Shown piece after piece: positions 48,293-61,396 of a stretch of DNA of 64,000 nt. The notes beneath the pieces are model-generated. The model was given only the letters and a program-made list of their open reading frames with translations. It was not told where the DNA came from and ran no database searches. The position numbers were made by a program, and so were the translations under genes. How positions within the stretch are numbered: the first letter of the stretch is position 1; every line of letters starts with the position of its first letter. Source of the stretch: Tachypleus tridentatus (taxonomy: Eukaryota > Arthropoda > Merostomata > Xiphosura > Limulidae); NCBI RefSeq assembly GCF_004210375.1, contig NC_134837.1, positions 159,691,310-159,755,309 on the forward strand, read 5' to 3'.

Positions 48293-48520
48293 ATCATTTA
48301 CCAATAATAGGTATGTATAATGTGTAAGTTACGTCACAAGTACTTAAGTCATTCATCGATTCCTACAATTATTGAGAGATTACGATTTTTTCTGACTGAA
48401 GAAAAAGTAAATAAAATATTTTCAAGCTCTTCAGCCTAATCGTAAGTTTGTTATTTTGTTCTGCGGGTAAAACCGTACAAAACTATTTTCAAAATTACGC
48501 TTATCTCAATCAACTATTTT

Positions 48521-48770
48521 GTTTTAGGTTGTTGTGCAAAGCTACACAAAGGATAGACCTTAATTTGGAGTTGATGAACTACATGGAAAGGAACTAGTCA
48601 ACATCAACCACCAGTACCTGTTTTATTATTTCATGAGATTGAAAAGTGGGATTGGACCGTCAGTCTTATAACGTGTCCACAGCACGAAACTGTGGAGTGG
48701 ATTTTTGCGACAAAGGAGCAAAAACCGTGGATTTTCAGATTCAATTCAAAGCATGCTAACCCCAGGCTAC
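48521..48770 (-). mobile_element. strongly diverged SINE A relative
   Basis: GTTGTGCAAAGCTACACAAA, then GGGATTGGACCGTCAGTCTT and ATAACGTGTCCACAG mark a reverse-oriented SINE A-like body. The head is hardly recognisable. Probably an old subfamily. Confidence 0.6.
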
Positions 48771-50739
48771 ACTCAATTTTCTTTCTCCTCATCAATTGCA
48801 AGTAAATAATCTAAAAAATATATATAGGTCATTCGTGCAGGTTCTAACCTTAACTCATTAAAGATGTAAGAAACGAACATGGTACCAAATAGAAAATTAT
48901 TGAACGGGTTAAAGCAAATGAGGGCAATCATAGTTGCGTTTAGAAATTATTCCACGTTACATATAAAATGTGAAGACAGTTTTTCTATACGGATGGTAAT
49001 CTTTGCGGTAGATGGAGGTAGGTGCCTCTTTTAATATTTTCTGCTCTTTACATTATCATACTGAAATAAATTTTCTTAAAATAAATTTATAGATCGTATG
49101 TCGACAAATCTAACAGTACACGTCAAAATACAACTTGAACTTTTCAAGCGCATCCAGCGAAAATTATTCCCTGCTTAATATATCTGTTGATTCACTAACG
49201 ATTGACTGCTCTTCTGAATTACTACAGCTTTAAGTGTGTGTCTAAATAATGGTTTCATGTATACCCTTGGTGAACGCAAAAATTATGGAACGCTTCTAGA
49301 TATACGTACAGCGAGTTAATCTTAAATTCTCAGGCACAGTTGTTTTATTTTCTTGTTGTTGTTTTTTCATGGAAAATCAATATTCCTTTTAACAGTGTGA
49401 TCACGCAGAAATCCGTGAATATAGAGACTTGATCTGACATTTTACTGGCTTCACGACTGTACAATTTTCATCGTAAGGTGGTCTTATATCGCGTAATTTT
49501 AGTGTCTTCTAACTGACTGACAAACAGCACACTACTGTACAATGGTGCGAATAATTAAAACACACATGAACTCTTCAAGGACTTCAAGCAAAAATTATTC
49601 TCTTCTTAATATATCTATTGGTTCACTAACAGTTGACTGTCCTTCTGAATACCGAAAGCTTTATCTGCGTTATAACACAGATTTTACTGTATAATTTCTG
49701 AGTATTTTTCTTTCATGAAAAATCAGCTGTTAACTTAACATCTAGATTTAAGTATAATTCTTAGGCATAATCTTATTTTATGGAAAATCAGCTCTCAGAT
49801 CATCGTAGAGATTTAAGTGTAACATTCTCAGGCACGGTCTTCTTCAGATACCAGGTAATCGTACAGATTTAAGCTAAAAATTGTCAGACACAGTCTTTTT
49901 ATCGGAAAATCAGCTGCCAGATTTAAGAGTATGAGACAAGTGTCGCTGATGTGGAAAACAAAATTAAAACAATGAGTTTAAATCGCTCAAATAAGTTCTA
50001 ATTGCTCTTTGAAATTTGTATAATTTGCAGCTGAAAAATATTTTGATTAATTGTGATATTTTAGCTATAGATTTATTTCTATATCAGGTCAAATATTTGA
50101 AATGAGATATTGAATCTAGAATGTATGTCATCAAATATTTGAAAACAAATACATTGATTTCTGTTATAACACTTTATAACACTATTAAACAAAAAATCAG
50201 AAAAGGGGAAGGTATGAACACACATAATGCAAACCATCTTCCTTATCCTGTACCTATATACATTTTTCAAATTTGTAGCTCATCAGTAAGGGTGGTCTGG
50301 AGTCACAGGAAAGGTCAGAGCATTGAAATTGATCGTTGCTGTTGGTCCAAGTCGGAGTTATAGAAAGTGGGGCTTCACGTTTGATGTATACTCAACAGTG
50401 TGCCTGCCGTTAGTGAATACTTGGAGTCTTTATATCGGTAAATAAACTATACATAGGGTCCTGAAGCTGTAATTATGTGTATGGTTTTCGGCTATTTCCT
50501 AATAGGGTTTCACACTAGGTTCCGCAATAACCTTGGTTATGAATTGGAAGAAGTAGCGTATATAATTAGGCTTCAACATATAACTTATTTTTATGATTTC
50601 TTAGGGAACAGCGTCGGCTGCCTTTCCTAAACCATAAAAGAAATAACCAAAAAAAGACTTTTATATGGATCGTGTTAATCATATGTAAAAAATAGTTGGG
50701 CCAAGTTTAACTATGACCAAAGACAGAAGAAACAGACAG
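48771..50739. other. unique DNA, nothing recognised
   Basis: Some short motifs recur loosely, for example AAAATTATTCyCTkCTTAATATATCT near 49155 and 49588 and GATTTAAG near 49747-49920, which suggests an old local duplication. No gene seen. Confidence 0.35.
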
Positions 50740-50752
50740 TGATTATAGATAG

Positions 50753-51004
50753 TTTGATAAAGCAGATGGCTATCTGCTTTAGATGTCCCTAATTTAGCAG
50801 TGTAAGACTAGAGGTAAGGCAACTAGTCATCACCACCCACCGTCAACTCTGGGGCTACTCTTTTACCAACGTATGGGGGGATTGAGCGTCACATAATAAC
50901 GCCCCCAAGTCTGGAAGGGCGAGCATGTTTGGTGTCACGGAGATTCGAACCTACGATCCTCAGATTACGAGTCGAGTACCTTAACTACCTGGCCATGTCG
51001 GGCC
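50753..51004 (-). mobile_element. SINE A, tail shortened, with target duplication
   Basis: Body from GGCTATCTGCTTTAGATGTC to head end CTACCTGGCCATGTCGGGCC. A perfect 13-bp duplication TGATTATAGATAG flanks it (50740-50752 and 51005-51017). Confidence 0.94.
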
Positions 51005-51017
51005 TGATTATAGATAG

Positions 51018-51732
51018 ATAGAGAATAATGCGGCAAATGAAAGATAAAGAAATAAATAGATAATTTTAGACTTTCAAAAACTATGGTAAATCCAGTAACA
51101 TGTACAAATACTTATATGTATATATATATGGGAATATTCTTTGTTAAATTTAGTCATTTCATAGCTCTAATGTTATTGGACTCCAGTCAAGTGTTATTTT
51201 ATTGAACATTATTTTTTCTAAAAAAATAAAAATAAATATAAATGATTGTGTTGGGGTTCAAAGCAGTTTTATTGCAGTATATGTAAGATATACTGTTCTT
51301 GTTTATTTAGTACAGTATTCCAGTATATACAGATACCATAATGTTAATAACGGGGCGTATAGCTCAGTTATAAGTCACTTTCTTTCAAAGATCAAATTCT
51401 AAGCGAAAGAAGTTTGCACAGGACAAAGAAGAAAATTACTTTTTTACAAAGAACGTATATGTGTAGACTTCCTTAACAGCTGTAATGGATGTTGATGAAG
51501 GCTTAGGAAATCCAAGCGCATGCTCTCTTACGATGACATTCGTCATCGTCATCCAGATAATTTTCACTGGTAGCGGTTACTCTAAAAGTACGCTGACATT
51601 TCTATACCGTTGACGTACTTCCGCGGTTGAGCAATGACGATTTATTCCTCAAATAATACACAAAGAGCGGCAATATCTTATTTAAACCTAACCATCCAAA
51701 TTGTTGTAAGTAGCAAGGAAACATTGTACATT
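51018..51732. other. spacer with a short hairpin
   Basis: No gene recognised. ACGATGAC, loop ATTC, GTCATCGT form a perfect 8-bp hairpin at 51530-51549 in a CpG-richer patch. Confidence 0.35.
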
Positions 51733-51957
51733 GTTCAAATCCCGTTCGCACCAAACATGATCGCCCTCCCAGCCGTGGGGGCGTTATAATGTGACGGTAA
51801 ATCCCACTATTCGTTGATAAAAGAGTAGTCCAAGAGTTTGTGGTGGGTGGTGATGACTAGCTGCCTTCTCTCTAGTCTTACACTGCTAAATTAAGAACGG
51901 CTAGCTCAGATAGCCGTCGGGTAGCTTTGCGCGAAATTCAAAAACAAACAAGCAAGT
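51733..51957 (+). mobile_element. SINE A, 5' truncated inside box B
   Basis: Begins GTTCAAATCCCGTTCGCACC and runs through an intact body to GCGCGAAATTCAAAAAC. The box A half of the head is missing. Confidence 0.9.
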
Positions 51958-52702
51958 ATTCAATGCGCTATCTCCTGTTCCATATATTAAGATACGGTAC
52001 ATGTGTATAGGTTATTGTCAGACCAAAGGCTGCGCCTCCATGTATATTCATTTTAAGTTTCATATGGCATGTTAATCAATATTTTAATTTCAGGTGCAAA
52101 AAAAAAAGATTTTATTGTGCTTTATATAGACTTCGACTCACACTTTGAGATATTTTAAATTTTTTCTTTTAAAAATTACCGGTGGGTTGTAAAGTTGAAA
52201 ATAGAGTTCACGGGGTACGAATGGGAGTCAAGCAATGCATAGGTTTTCTAGTGGTAGTTTAGAGAATGTTAAAGACAAGCCTTATGAATGAATCGACTTT
52301 TCAGTAACAAAATGAATGCAACAAATATGATAAAACAATAACAGGTATAGTTAATTTCTTTGAGCAAACAGTAGATGGCTGACAATTTCAAGGCAACACT
52401 ACACATTACACTAAACGTTCATGTAAATATTTATAACTCCTTTAGTGTCCTACTTGTTAATAACCATGCTCTTATATTCGATAGCTATACACATGTATTT
52501 GTTATATATTCACACGCTTTCTTCAGCTGTTCCTTCTAAGTAAAGCGAAGTACAAATTGACTCTAAGTAAAGGAATTCAGAGTGCGGGAGAAATTGGGGC
52601 AAGATTACTAGTGATATCTAGTGTTACAAGAACCTAAGGGGGCATTATATTAGCTACTGGTGAATTCACTATTACTTAATGGCGTGTTTCCTGTATAAAA
52701 CA

Positions 52703-52819
52703 CCCGCCCTAGTACAGCGGTAAGTCTGCGGATTTACAACGCTAAAATCAGGGGTTCGATTCCCCTTAGTGAGCTCAGCAGATAGCCTCATGTGACCTTG
52801 CTATAACACAAACACACAC
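52703..52819 (+). mobile_element. SINE C, best-preserved copy
   Basis: A third tRNA-derived family: CCGCCCTAGTACAGCGGTAA (box A), GGGGTTCGATTCCCC (a perfect box B and T-arm stem), then CAGCAGATAGCC and the tail CTTGCTATAACACAAACACA. The TATAAAA on both sides may be the target duplication. Confidence 0.8.
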
Positions 52820-53257
52820 CTTTATAAAATATATAATACACATAACAAATGAGCACCAAAGTTACGGTAGTTTTAACTTAATTTCACTGTCTTTGTATTA
52901 TATATCTATTTTACAGTTGGTGTGTCTGTTTAAAACTATTCTGGATTTCTGTTTCTTTATTTCATTGTTTATAAATAATGCCGTCATCGTTATGCTTGTT
53001 GCCGTTCTGTAATTATCAGAAACTGTGTGCCTTTTTTTCTTGTTTTTTATGTATCTTTATAGCGCAAACCTGGTCAACTGGATGATTTATCGAACTGAAA
53101 GCTCAAGGGTTTTATAACCTGTTAGAATAGTTTCACTTCATTAATCTCCATAAGCTTAATGTCCATCATATTCTTTCCACTCACACTTAAGTTATTTGCA
53201 AATTTAAGCAACTGTCAGTGACAGTATATGACATTTCTACATGTTTGTCCTATAGTA

Positions 53258-53354
53258 AAGCCATATCGGGCTATTTATTGAGTCCACCGAGAGGATTCTA
53301 ACCCCTGATTTTAACGTTGTAAATCCGTAGACTTATTGCTGACCAGCAGAGGAC
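53258..53354 (-). mobile_element. SINE C copy
   Basis: GCCATATCGGGCTATTTATT, then GATTCTAACCCCTGATTTTA and AACGTTGTAAATCCGTAGAC: a reverse-oriented SINE C lacking most of its tail. Confidence 0.75.
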
Positions 53355-54195
53355 GATGGCATTTCTAACACATTAGTACAGTAAATGGGTTTTGTAACGC
53401 ATTTAAAGTATTAGTTTCGTGCTTACTAAATTTATATTTTAATTATAGAGCAAAACAATTTGCAAGTAGTGTAATATTTCGTGACATTTTAAACTATATT
53501 ATTGCATATTTCCTAAGTGCGACCTGTCAGATTTTCAGATGTATATTAGATAAACATATTTTGTTATGGATTTCTTTACATTGAACCTTAGGAGCATAAG
53601 CGAGGTGGAACAACAAAGAAAAAAGTAACTGTTTTTTATCTGATGTTGTACAGTATAATACATGAACTTATTAAGTCTTAGGATCCTTACTGCATGTTGT
53701 CGCATGTCAGCTATCAGATAGACATGTTCCCGAATTCTGGGTTTAAGAACAATAACTCAGGATAGTCAAAGTTAAGGCGAAATTCTTGAATGATTCTGAA
53801 AAGACGTATGTAAATGACTCACTAACCTATTGAACAGAAAATAGCTCATTATTCGGTAGCCGTGTAACACTCGCAACTAACAAACTACATCCGCACCACC
53901 CACTTTTTACTTTTGCAAATTTTTCTTTTCTTTTAATTTATTCAATGATTAATACTAAAGTAATAATCGTGTTACACCCAAACTTGTTATTATGTTGTCA
54001 AATATTTTAAAAATGAAACTGTTCATTTGTCTACGGATTTATTTATATGTTTAAATGTCAAACAAAAACAACCATTTGAGTGTCAATGTTTGGAAGAATT
54101 TCACATAAAATAAGATTTGCTTACAATTAATTACAACATTTCTTACATTTTTATTGCTCTTTTATCCTCATTTTTTCTATCACTTATCATAAATA

Positions 54196-54500
54196 CGCCA
54201 GGTGGCTAGGGCGCTCGACTCGTAATCTGAAGGTCGCGAGTTCAAATCCCCGTCACACAAAACATGCTACCCCTTTCAGCCGTGAGGGCGTTATTATGCG
54301 GTGGCCAATCTTACTATTCGTTGGTAAAATAATACAACAAGAGTTCACAGTGTATGATGACTAGCTGCCTACTCTCTAGTCTTACATTGCTAAATTAGTT
54401 GGGGCTAGCTGCCTACCCTCTAGTCTTACATTGCTAAATTAGTTGAGGCTAGCACATATAACTCTAGAGTAGCTTAGCGCTAAATTCTAAAACAAACAAA
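54196..54500 (+). mobile_element. SINE A with internal 44-bp tandem duplication
   Basis: Head is clipped at its 5' end (CGCCAGGTGGCTAGGGCGCT), box B GAGTTCAAATCCCC. The body carries two copies of a 44-bp unit at 54361-54404 and 54405-54448 that differ at two positions. Tail AGAGTAGCTTAGCGCTAAATT. Confidence 0.92.
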
Positions 54501-54829
54501 CGGTATCCTGCGCTGGATATGATCTCAATGTCTCACCCATATTATTTGTATACAGTCTACCATTTTATTTATTTTGTATTACTTTTTGAAGCCATCTTGA
54601 AAGTTTGTTTACAATTTTAGGTTTGTTTGTTTCAAAGTGAAAACTTAATTATGTCAGGAAAATTATTTCAAAATAATGTTTGTTTCCAAGAGAGAATATA
54701 ATTAGGTAAGTAATTTGGTAATTATAGCTTATATTTTTCAAGATGATAAATTACACATTGTTGCAAAAACTTCGGCACTTTGTTGCATAAAATTGGCGTC
54801 TCATTAGAGAAAAAAAGGTTCTATTTCAG

Positions 54830-55066
54830 GGCTGCGTATGGCCAGGTAGTTAAGGCACTACACTCATAATATGAGGGTGGCTGGTTCGAATCACCGTCAC
54901 AATAAACATGCTCGCCCTTTCAGCCGTGGGTTCGTTATAATATAACAGTCAATCCCATTATAAAACAGTAGTCCAAGTGTTAGCAGTGAATGATGATAAC
55001 TAGCTGATAAATTAGGAACGGCAGCTAGTCCTAGAGTAGCTTTGGGCGAAATTCAAAACAAACAAA
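54830..55066 (+). mobile_element. SINE A with target duplication
   Basis: Head GGCTGCGTATGGCCAGGTAG, box B GGTTCGAATCACC, a shortened body, and tail GCGAAATTCAAAACAAACAAA. It is flanked by TTCTATTTCAG (54819-54829) and TTCTCTTTCAG (55067-55077), 10 of 11 identical. Confidence 0.92.
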
Positions 55067-55077
55067 TTCTCTTTCAG

Positions 55078-56517
55078 TAAAAAGATTGTCAAACACGTTT
55101 TTCAGTCTAATACAAAGAATAAAAGTTTTCACAAATGGATTGTAAAACTCAAAAAACAAGCTTTTACAAAAAAATATCAATTTTATCTGAACACATAAAA
55201 AATATGACGATTCAATTCATATACAGAAAGCTTATAGCAATTGCCCACAAGTGAAGCATCGTTCAAAATACTTCTTGAATATTTATAAAAAATAGAGAAA
55301 TTTTTGTGTTCGACTTCATTTGATAATCGCATCCAAGTCTTTATTTTTTCACAAATTATGCATCTTATGCTTTATCAAAGTAATGCCAAATTTTTGAAAC
55401 GAAGTACAAATTTTTGCAAAACTCTGTATTTATGAATAGAAATGCAGCATTAAAAGTTAGTTTGTTTTCAAGAGAGAGTCAGTGATCATGGAAGTGAAAC
55501 ATTGTCCTGGATCCCTCTTTAACATTTAATCGGTTTAATCTTGCACATACTTAATACAGTCATCCATAACGGTAGAAAAAACTTGTATACGTAGTAATTT
55601 GTTTAATGAATTCTTAAATGTAATATTCTAAATTACAATAACTAAAAGTAAACCTTGTAATGTATTGCTACAATGGTATATTGTCATGTTATTAGTGGAA
55701 TATGTAATTTTCAACACAGTTTCGTTTGGAGTTCGAGTTTTCGTCATCATTTTAGTTTTTGTTGTCTCATTACTGTCCAGCTTTGGTTCATTTTTAATTA
55801 TTTTTATCGTTTATCCTTGTATGTGTAACTAACAAATTTACTTGATCAGAAAATTTCTCACAACGTGTGTGGTTATAACTTGCACTTAGGTGCTTAGGGT
55901 AAAATGTGCGAGCAAAGGGTAACATGAAATAGTAAATGGGTGTTGTATCTTAGTTTGATTTCTCTATGCAGATAATAAATGTGTGTAGGATTTTATGAGG
56001 GGGTCACTGTCTTCTAAACACCCGCAACATGATCTTCATTAGCAGTCGACATGGGAGGTATTTCTAAAATGAACGTTGAAGGCAGGTTATATATATATAA
56101 CTACTTTCCATATAAGGAGTGTATGAGGAACTTAAAATACCTTCCTACCCCACGCATTTGCATTATTCATACGTAGACAAACTATAAGACAGATTGGTAG
56201 TTGAGGTATGTGTACTCTTAGCTTAACACATCTATGAATAAACACGAACATTTTTATACATAATTCTCGACAAAGCTATTACAAATACTTCCCTCTTTTA
56301 ACTGCGTAAAAACTACATGTCACTTATTGTAAGTCATAGGCCTGCTATCAAAGTTTTGTGTTGATTCCCTAATAATGTGTAAGATAAATTGTTTTACATT
56401 TTAAAAGATACATGTTGGTTGACTTTTCAAGCTTATTAATTTTAAGAGAATGAGGGATAATGAATAAATTATTATTATTACACTTGCTACGTAAGTAACA
56501 ATAAAAAAAACGGTAGA
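55078..56517. other. AT-rich DNA, nothing recognised
   Basis: No coding or repeat feature supported. Confidence 0.4.
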
Positions 56518-56560
56518 TCAGGACGGCTGGTATGGGTATTAACACTTTTACCAAAATAAA
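56518..56560 (+). repeat. arm of palindromic element, cut by a SINE
   Basis: CAGGACGGCTGGTATGGGTA and the following ACTTTTACCAAAATAAAG match the left arm of 62128-62284. The match stops exactly where SINE A begins. Confidence 0.65.
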
Positions 56561-56672
56561 GGGCCTGGCATGGCACTCGACTTGTAATCCGAGGGTCATG
56601 AGCTCGAATCCTCGACACACCAAACATGCTCGACCTTTCAACGGTTGAGGCGTTATAATGTTACGGTTATTT
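56561..56672 (+). mobile_element. SINE A head fragment with box A deletion
   Basis: GGGCCTGGCATGGCACTCGA lacks the bases between box A and the anticodon arm. Box B GAGCTCGAATCCTC, then the body to ATAATGTTACGGTTA. The 3' half is missing. Confidence 0.85.
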
Positions 56673-59600
56673 TAAGCTTCCATTTATTAATAAACCTCGG
56701 AACAACTTTTTATTTATAAGCTATATGTTATTATACTTCAATTAGGCATATTTTTAGTTGTAAAACTAGCTCATTTTCACGCCCCTCATGGTTTCGCCTG
56801 AAATGTTCTATTTCTAATTTACATAAATACGGTTAAGTTCTTTAGGGATTTCAAATCAACATTCGTAGTAGTATAGGTCACAATAAAACGCCTGTAAAAC
56901 CCTTGCTAATTTTTCTTGGTTACAATCTGTAAAAAAATAAAACATTTTTCTTGGTTTTCACGATTCACATATGAATAGCTACGTCGTGGTGGTAGCTTTT
57001 GGAAGCTTTGTATAACTGTAATACTGGTAAACAACTAATGGATAGATCATGCGGTAAGTACTTCCTAATACTTTTCGCTTTTTGGTTTGTCTGACAAGCA
57101 CGATTTATTTTCTACTGACCAACTTAACCTTTAGTTAAGTAATCCAAAGAATGGTTAAAAACTGAGTATAATATGTTGGAACTGTCGCACATCAACTCTC
57201 GTGTTTCTATTTATCACAGAAGTATCCAGCCTGTCTTCATAGACACTAGAATGACATGAGCAAAATTATCAGTGGTTATTGATTCATAGGTCTAAGAAAA
57301 GTCAGTAATTCGTATACGAGTTATTGCTACGCGGCCTTCCTTTTATGTATAATTCTGTGAGTGATAGTTCACTTTTCTTAATATAGAAGCGTGTCCTGAA
57401 TTCGAGACCACTGAGTTACCACATCAACACGGTGAATATATAAGTCATATATTATACAAACTTTAAACAAATGTTCTCATACTACATCAAGGCCCTGTAA
57501 CGAAACTTGACGTGGAAAAAAAAAAGTTCGTAAATGAAAGAAAAGAGTGGCTGTGATGATCTACGAACATGTTAACATTAACAGCATGAATCATGCTTAA
57601 GGAAGAATTATTGTTGTTCAAGGAAAGGCTATCGGTCACTGTCTGTTCAACAGGGTCGCTAGTCATCGTACCAACCTATTTTCAAACCTGCAGCTTTATA
57701 AACTGTAACAAGTGCTGAGTGATTTGTGATTAATGATTTATTACACCCCTCCCAAAAAAAAGTTGGTTTTTGTAAAAAAAATTTCGCTGCTTTTCTTCTA
57801 TCTACATAGGCTTTAGAGTAAAGATGTGAAAGACAAAAAATGACGTTTGAAAACTGTGCAGCCAGCATACAATATTTGTCTTCTAGAAAAGTCTCAATAT
57901 TCAAAACAATTTAAAATATCGTCATTGGTCAAAATTCTGAGTCAACGATTTGTATTAACGGTAGAATTTTCATTAAGTATGAAAAAGGAAGCTTTTGGGT
58001 CGCAGATTATATTTAAATGGAGTATTACAATACTCGGTATAGAAAAGTCATTTTGGTACTTGTCATATTGATCACTAATTATTATATCCACTCTACATAA
58101 AATATATACATCGATTAGTCATAAATGCTATCATTTTCTTTGGGCTATCAACCCGTATTTCTTTCTATTTTTTTATCATTATTTTCTTGTAAGTTAGATT
58201 TTTTTATCTTTTTGCAACATTATTCTTTCCCTCGTGACAAAATCTCGACTGAATTAATATTGAAAATTTGGACTGACCATTTCATAACTCAGGTCATTCT
58301 CTCCCTTTAAAATACTGTTTCATTCAGTCATAACGTATAAGAAATAGATAACTAACCTCAATAATAAAAATAAAATAGGCTGGAGTGATTTCAACTTCCC
58401 AATAAATGTCTGATTAACGAAGAAAATATTAACTAAATGGCTAAACTATGTAGTTTGTTGTGGACAAAAAAATAATATTTTACCTAAATGTTCTGCTTCA
58501 CAGTAGACAAACGGTTTCTTTATAAAAGAAATAAAATAGAGCACCTTTTGAGTTATTATTATGAATATAATTCATATATTATATATAAAAAACTTGTACA
58601 TATTTAATGTTCTTATAAATGGACTTTTGGATTAAATATATAAGATTATGAGGGAGTGAGTGCTTAACATAGTAACTCTCCACTCCACCAAACCCCTATT
58701 ATGTCTAATTTAGACATAACCTATTCATAGTTCTTTAATACTTATTCATACTGTTTTACTTGATTTTTTGAAAAATTACTCTCACCAGAGCGGCAAACCA
58801 CTTCTTGTCTGCAGCTTTTAAAGATCAAGTGAAAATTTAATCCGTAAAGTAAGTAGCACATAAGGTATCAAATAATACGTGAGTGATTCCTAGTCATCGG
58901 CACCGGCAAAGCTCTTGAGTGGAAATTACTTTCGTGTCAATTATTTGTACCACCACTTGACCCTGGAAGAACTTGTCAAATTATTTGATTAATATAAACT
59001 CAGAAAAACAACTAGACACTTAAAAGTGTAAAAGTGTACCATATATATATGTTGGTATTGTTATATGAATATGCAAGAGAAAAAAAAGAAATAAAGACTT
59101 AAATTCCAAACCTAAAAAAAGAGTATTTTTTATTAGGATTATCAAGTTAAACTAAGTTCAGTGTACCGCCACTTTTCAATATAGGCTATGATCAAACGGC
59201 CGGTACTATATGTGACAACTCAAGGACAGAATCGTCTGATTTCCATTTGAAACGGACACCAAAAACGCCTGTCGGCATTAAAACATAGTCAGAACTTTGT
59301 TTAAAAATAGATAATATACTGGTTAGAAAGATTTATATCTTATATACACAAGTACTGTTAAAAAACCGACTGTCATAACAAAGGTCGTCTTTCACACAAA
59401 TGCTTAAGTTATTGTAATTATTTTTTCGTGATTAGTGGTTTCTCTGGCCCTTGATATCCAGAGTATGTTCGGAATGAAAAGACGGCGCCTTCTTTACTGT
59501 GTATAATTTCATTCGTTTCCTGCAGTAAAGCATTATACATTTTGATACGTACAAAACTTCTCCATTTTAGTATTTTCTATATATTCCTTCTGTGGTTTCT

Positions 59601-60109
59601 AATGAAAATGCATGCATAGAGCTTATGTATATTTAAAGATGAGTAGCAATGCTGGCAGTGTGAGCAACTTATCTTTACTTCTTTCTCTTACGTGTGTCAA
59701 ACTGTTTTAAATTTACCACATGGCTCACTTCACAATACAGGTTAGATAAAGTCAGAGTGGTATTTTGTTGTTTGTTTTACGTTTACGGTAAAGTTTAGCT
59801 ATTTTTAGCTGAAAATTAAAAAAACTGCATAAGAATAAACAGTTACGACTGCCAAATTTCAGAACTATATTTGCCAAGTTTTATTTTATTTTTTAACTTG
59901 GTAATAACGCTTATCTTTATCATAGTGTCTGATCACCTGGTCTACCAAGAATGCGCTTTATGGTAGCTCTGCTGTTTACTAAGATAGTTTCCACGCACAT
60001 CTCTGGAAGCTTATATCACATAATATTATATACGTGATATTTTTCTGATGTCTTAAGAGCTTTATCATGACTCTCAAACCATTAAAAAATCACTGTTTTT
60101 TGGGAAGTA
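56673..60109. other. AT-rich DNA, nothing recognised
   Basis: Short open frames at 57659-57904 (-), 57847-58071 (+) and others overlap one another and show no family signature. Confidence 0.4.
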
Positions 60110-60313
60110 TAATTACAACTGGCACTTAGTTTTAGCTCCAACTTTCAGTGCTACAACTTTGAGATAAGGCCAATAAAGTGCACTTTTAACTATTACCATT
60201 CTATCGTTCATTAATCTCAGCCCAGTACTACGTACTTTGTTTTAGTATAAACAGTTTTATCTAAATATGTAGCACTGAAAGCTAGAGCTAAAAGTAAGTG
60301 CTAGTTGTAATTA
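60110..60313. mobile_element. 204-bp foldback (MITE-like) element
   Basis: Arms 60110-60155 and 60268-60313 are near-exact reverse complements over 46 bp. They start TAATTACAACTGGCACTTAG and TAATTACAACTAGCACTTAC when read inward. The 112-bp loop has no ORF. Size, AT-rich loop and terminal repeats fit a miniature DNA transposon. The family is unknown. Confidence 0.75.
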
Positions 60314-61396
60314 CACACAAAATAACAAACTCTGAAGATACAGTCAATGACATTTTAATGAAACTGGCAGGGTATAATTACGGCCGAAAATATCATATGA
60401 TAAAAATGGCACTCAAATGGTTGTTAAATGTTTTCTGCTCGCTAGAGTTTTATTAGTTTTTCTTATGTATTGATTTTTGACATTACTTATTCATGTTTGC
60501 TTTGTAGAATTAGCTTTGCGAATTTATAGTATTATTTTAGTCTAATCTACGAAAACAGTTTATTTTTTATCATAAATTATTTATGAAGAATATTCAGAAG
60601 TTAAATTGTAGCTAGTAGATAATTATGTACTTTATCAAAGAGACGTAGAAATATTAGTACATGATACAACGCTGGTTTAGTAAAGTTTCTAAACATTATA
60701 AGCAAATGAATTATCGACCTTGTAATATAGTTTATTTGTTATTAAGTGCAAAAATACATAATTGGCTCTTCGAGCACTGTCAATCTCGAAAAATCGAAGG
60801 CCGGATTTTAAAGCTGGAAATTCGTAAACTTTCCGCTGAACCATCGACGGACATAGAATAAAATATAATATTCATGAATATAAAAATACATACAACAAAA
60901 GATGGAAAAAATGACTGCTTGTAAATAAACCTTTGAGAGTTTGTAATGAATTTTATGACCTCAGAAAATGAACTGAAAATAGTTTTCTTTCAAATTTACT
61001 AACTTTTCATTAACAAATGTACAAGAGCTTATATTTGTCTAATGTTTTTCGATACAAGTACTTTCGCATCATCTCAGACGTGTACATTTTTTGTTCAAGT
61101 TTATACTATTAATTTTTAATTAATTCGAAGTCAAAGAATAAGAGATAGCAACTCATTGCTTCTGAATCGTCGTTTATTTGGTATAATAAGTCACGGAGCT
61201 CAGGAGAAACACTCCATGGTTAATTAATATCTTCAACAGAGCGTGGGTAGAGGGGCAGTTACAGAGTTCGCCTCGAGAACCTGAAGCACAGCTTGTAAAG
61301 TTGCTAGACCTAGGAGTCTGGTAATTCAAACAGTGAAATATCAAAAGAAGGGATGAAGAAAGCGAGAACTGTATATAAAAACATAGTATCATTATA
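60314..61396. other. spacer, nothing firm
   Basis: A 66-codon ATG frame at 60661-60861 (+) matches no family I know and is within chance length for this composition. Confidence 0.4.

Larger units (their letters stand above)
51958..54195. other. unique AT-rich DNA with two SINE C copies
   Basis: No gene recognised beyond the listed SINEs. Confidence 0.4.

Noticed and set aside
52703-52775. Genuine tRNA gene with a perfect T-arm
   Set aside because: The anticodon stem does not pair properly and the segment is the head of a repeated SINE C.
57659-58071. Overlapping ORFs on both strands (81 and 74 codons)
   Set aside because: No family signature, and the overlap on opposite strands argues against both.
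60661-60861. 66-codon ATG ORF
   Set aside because: No recognised domain, splice or promoter context. The length is within chance in 64 kb of six-frame AT-rich sequence.
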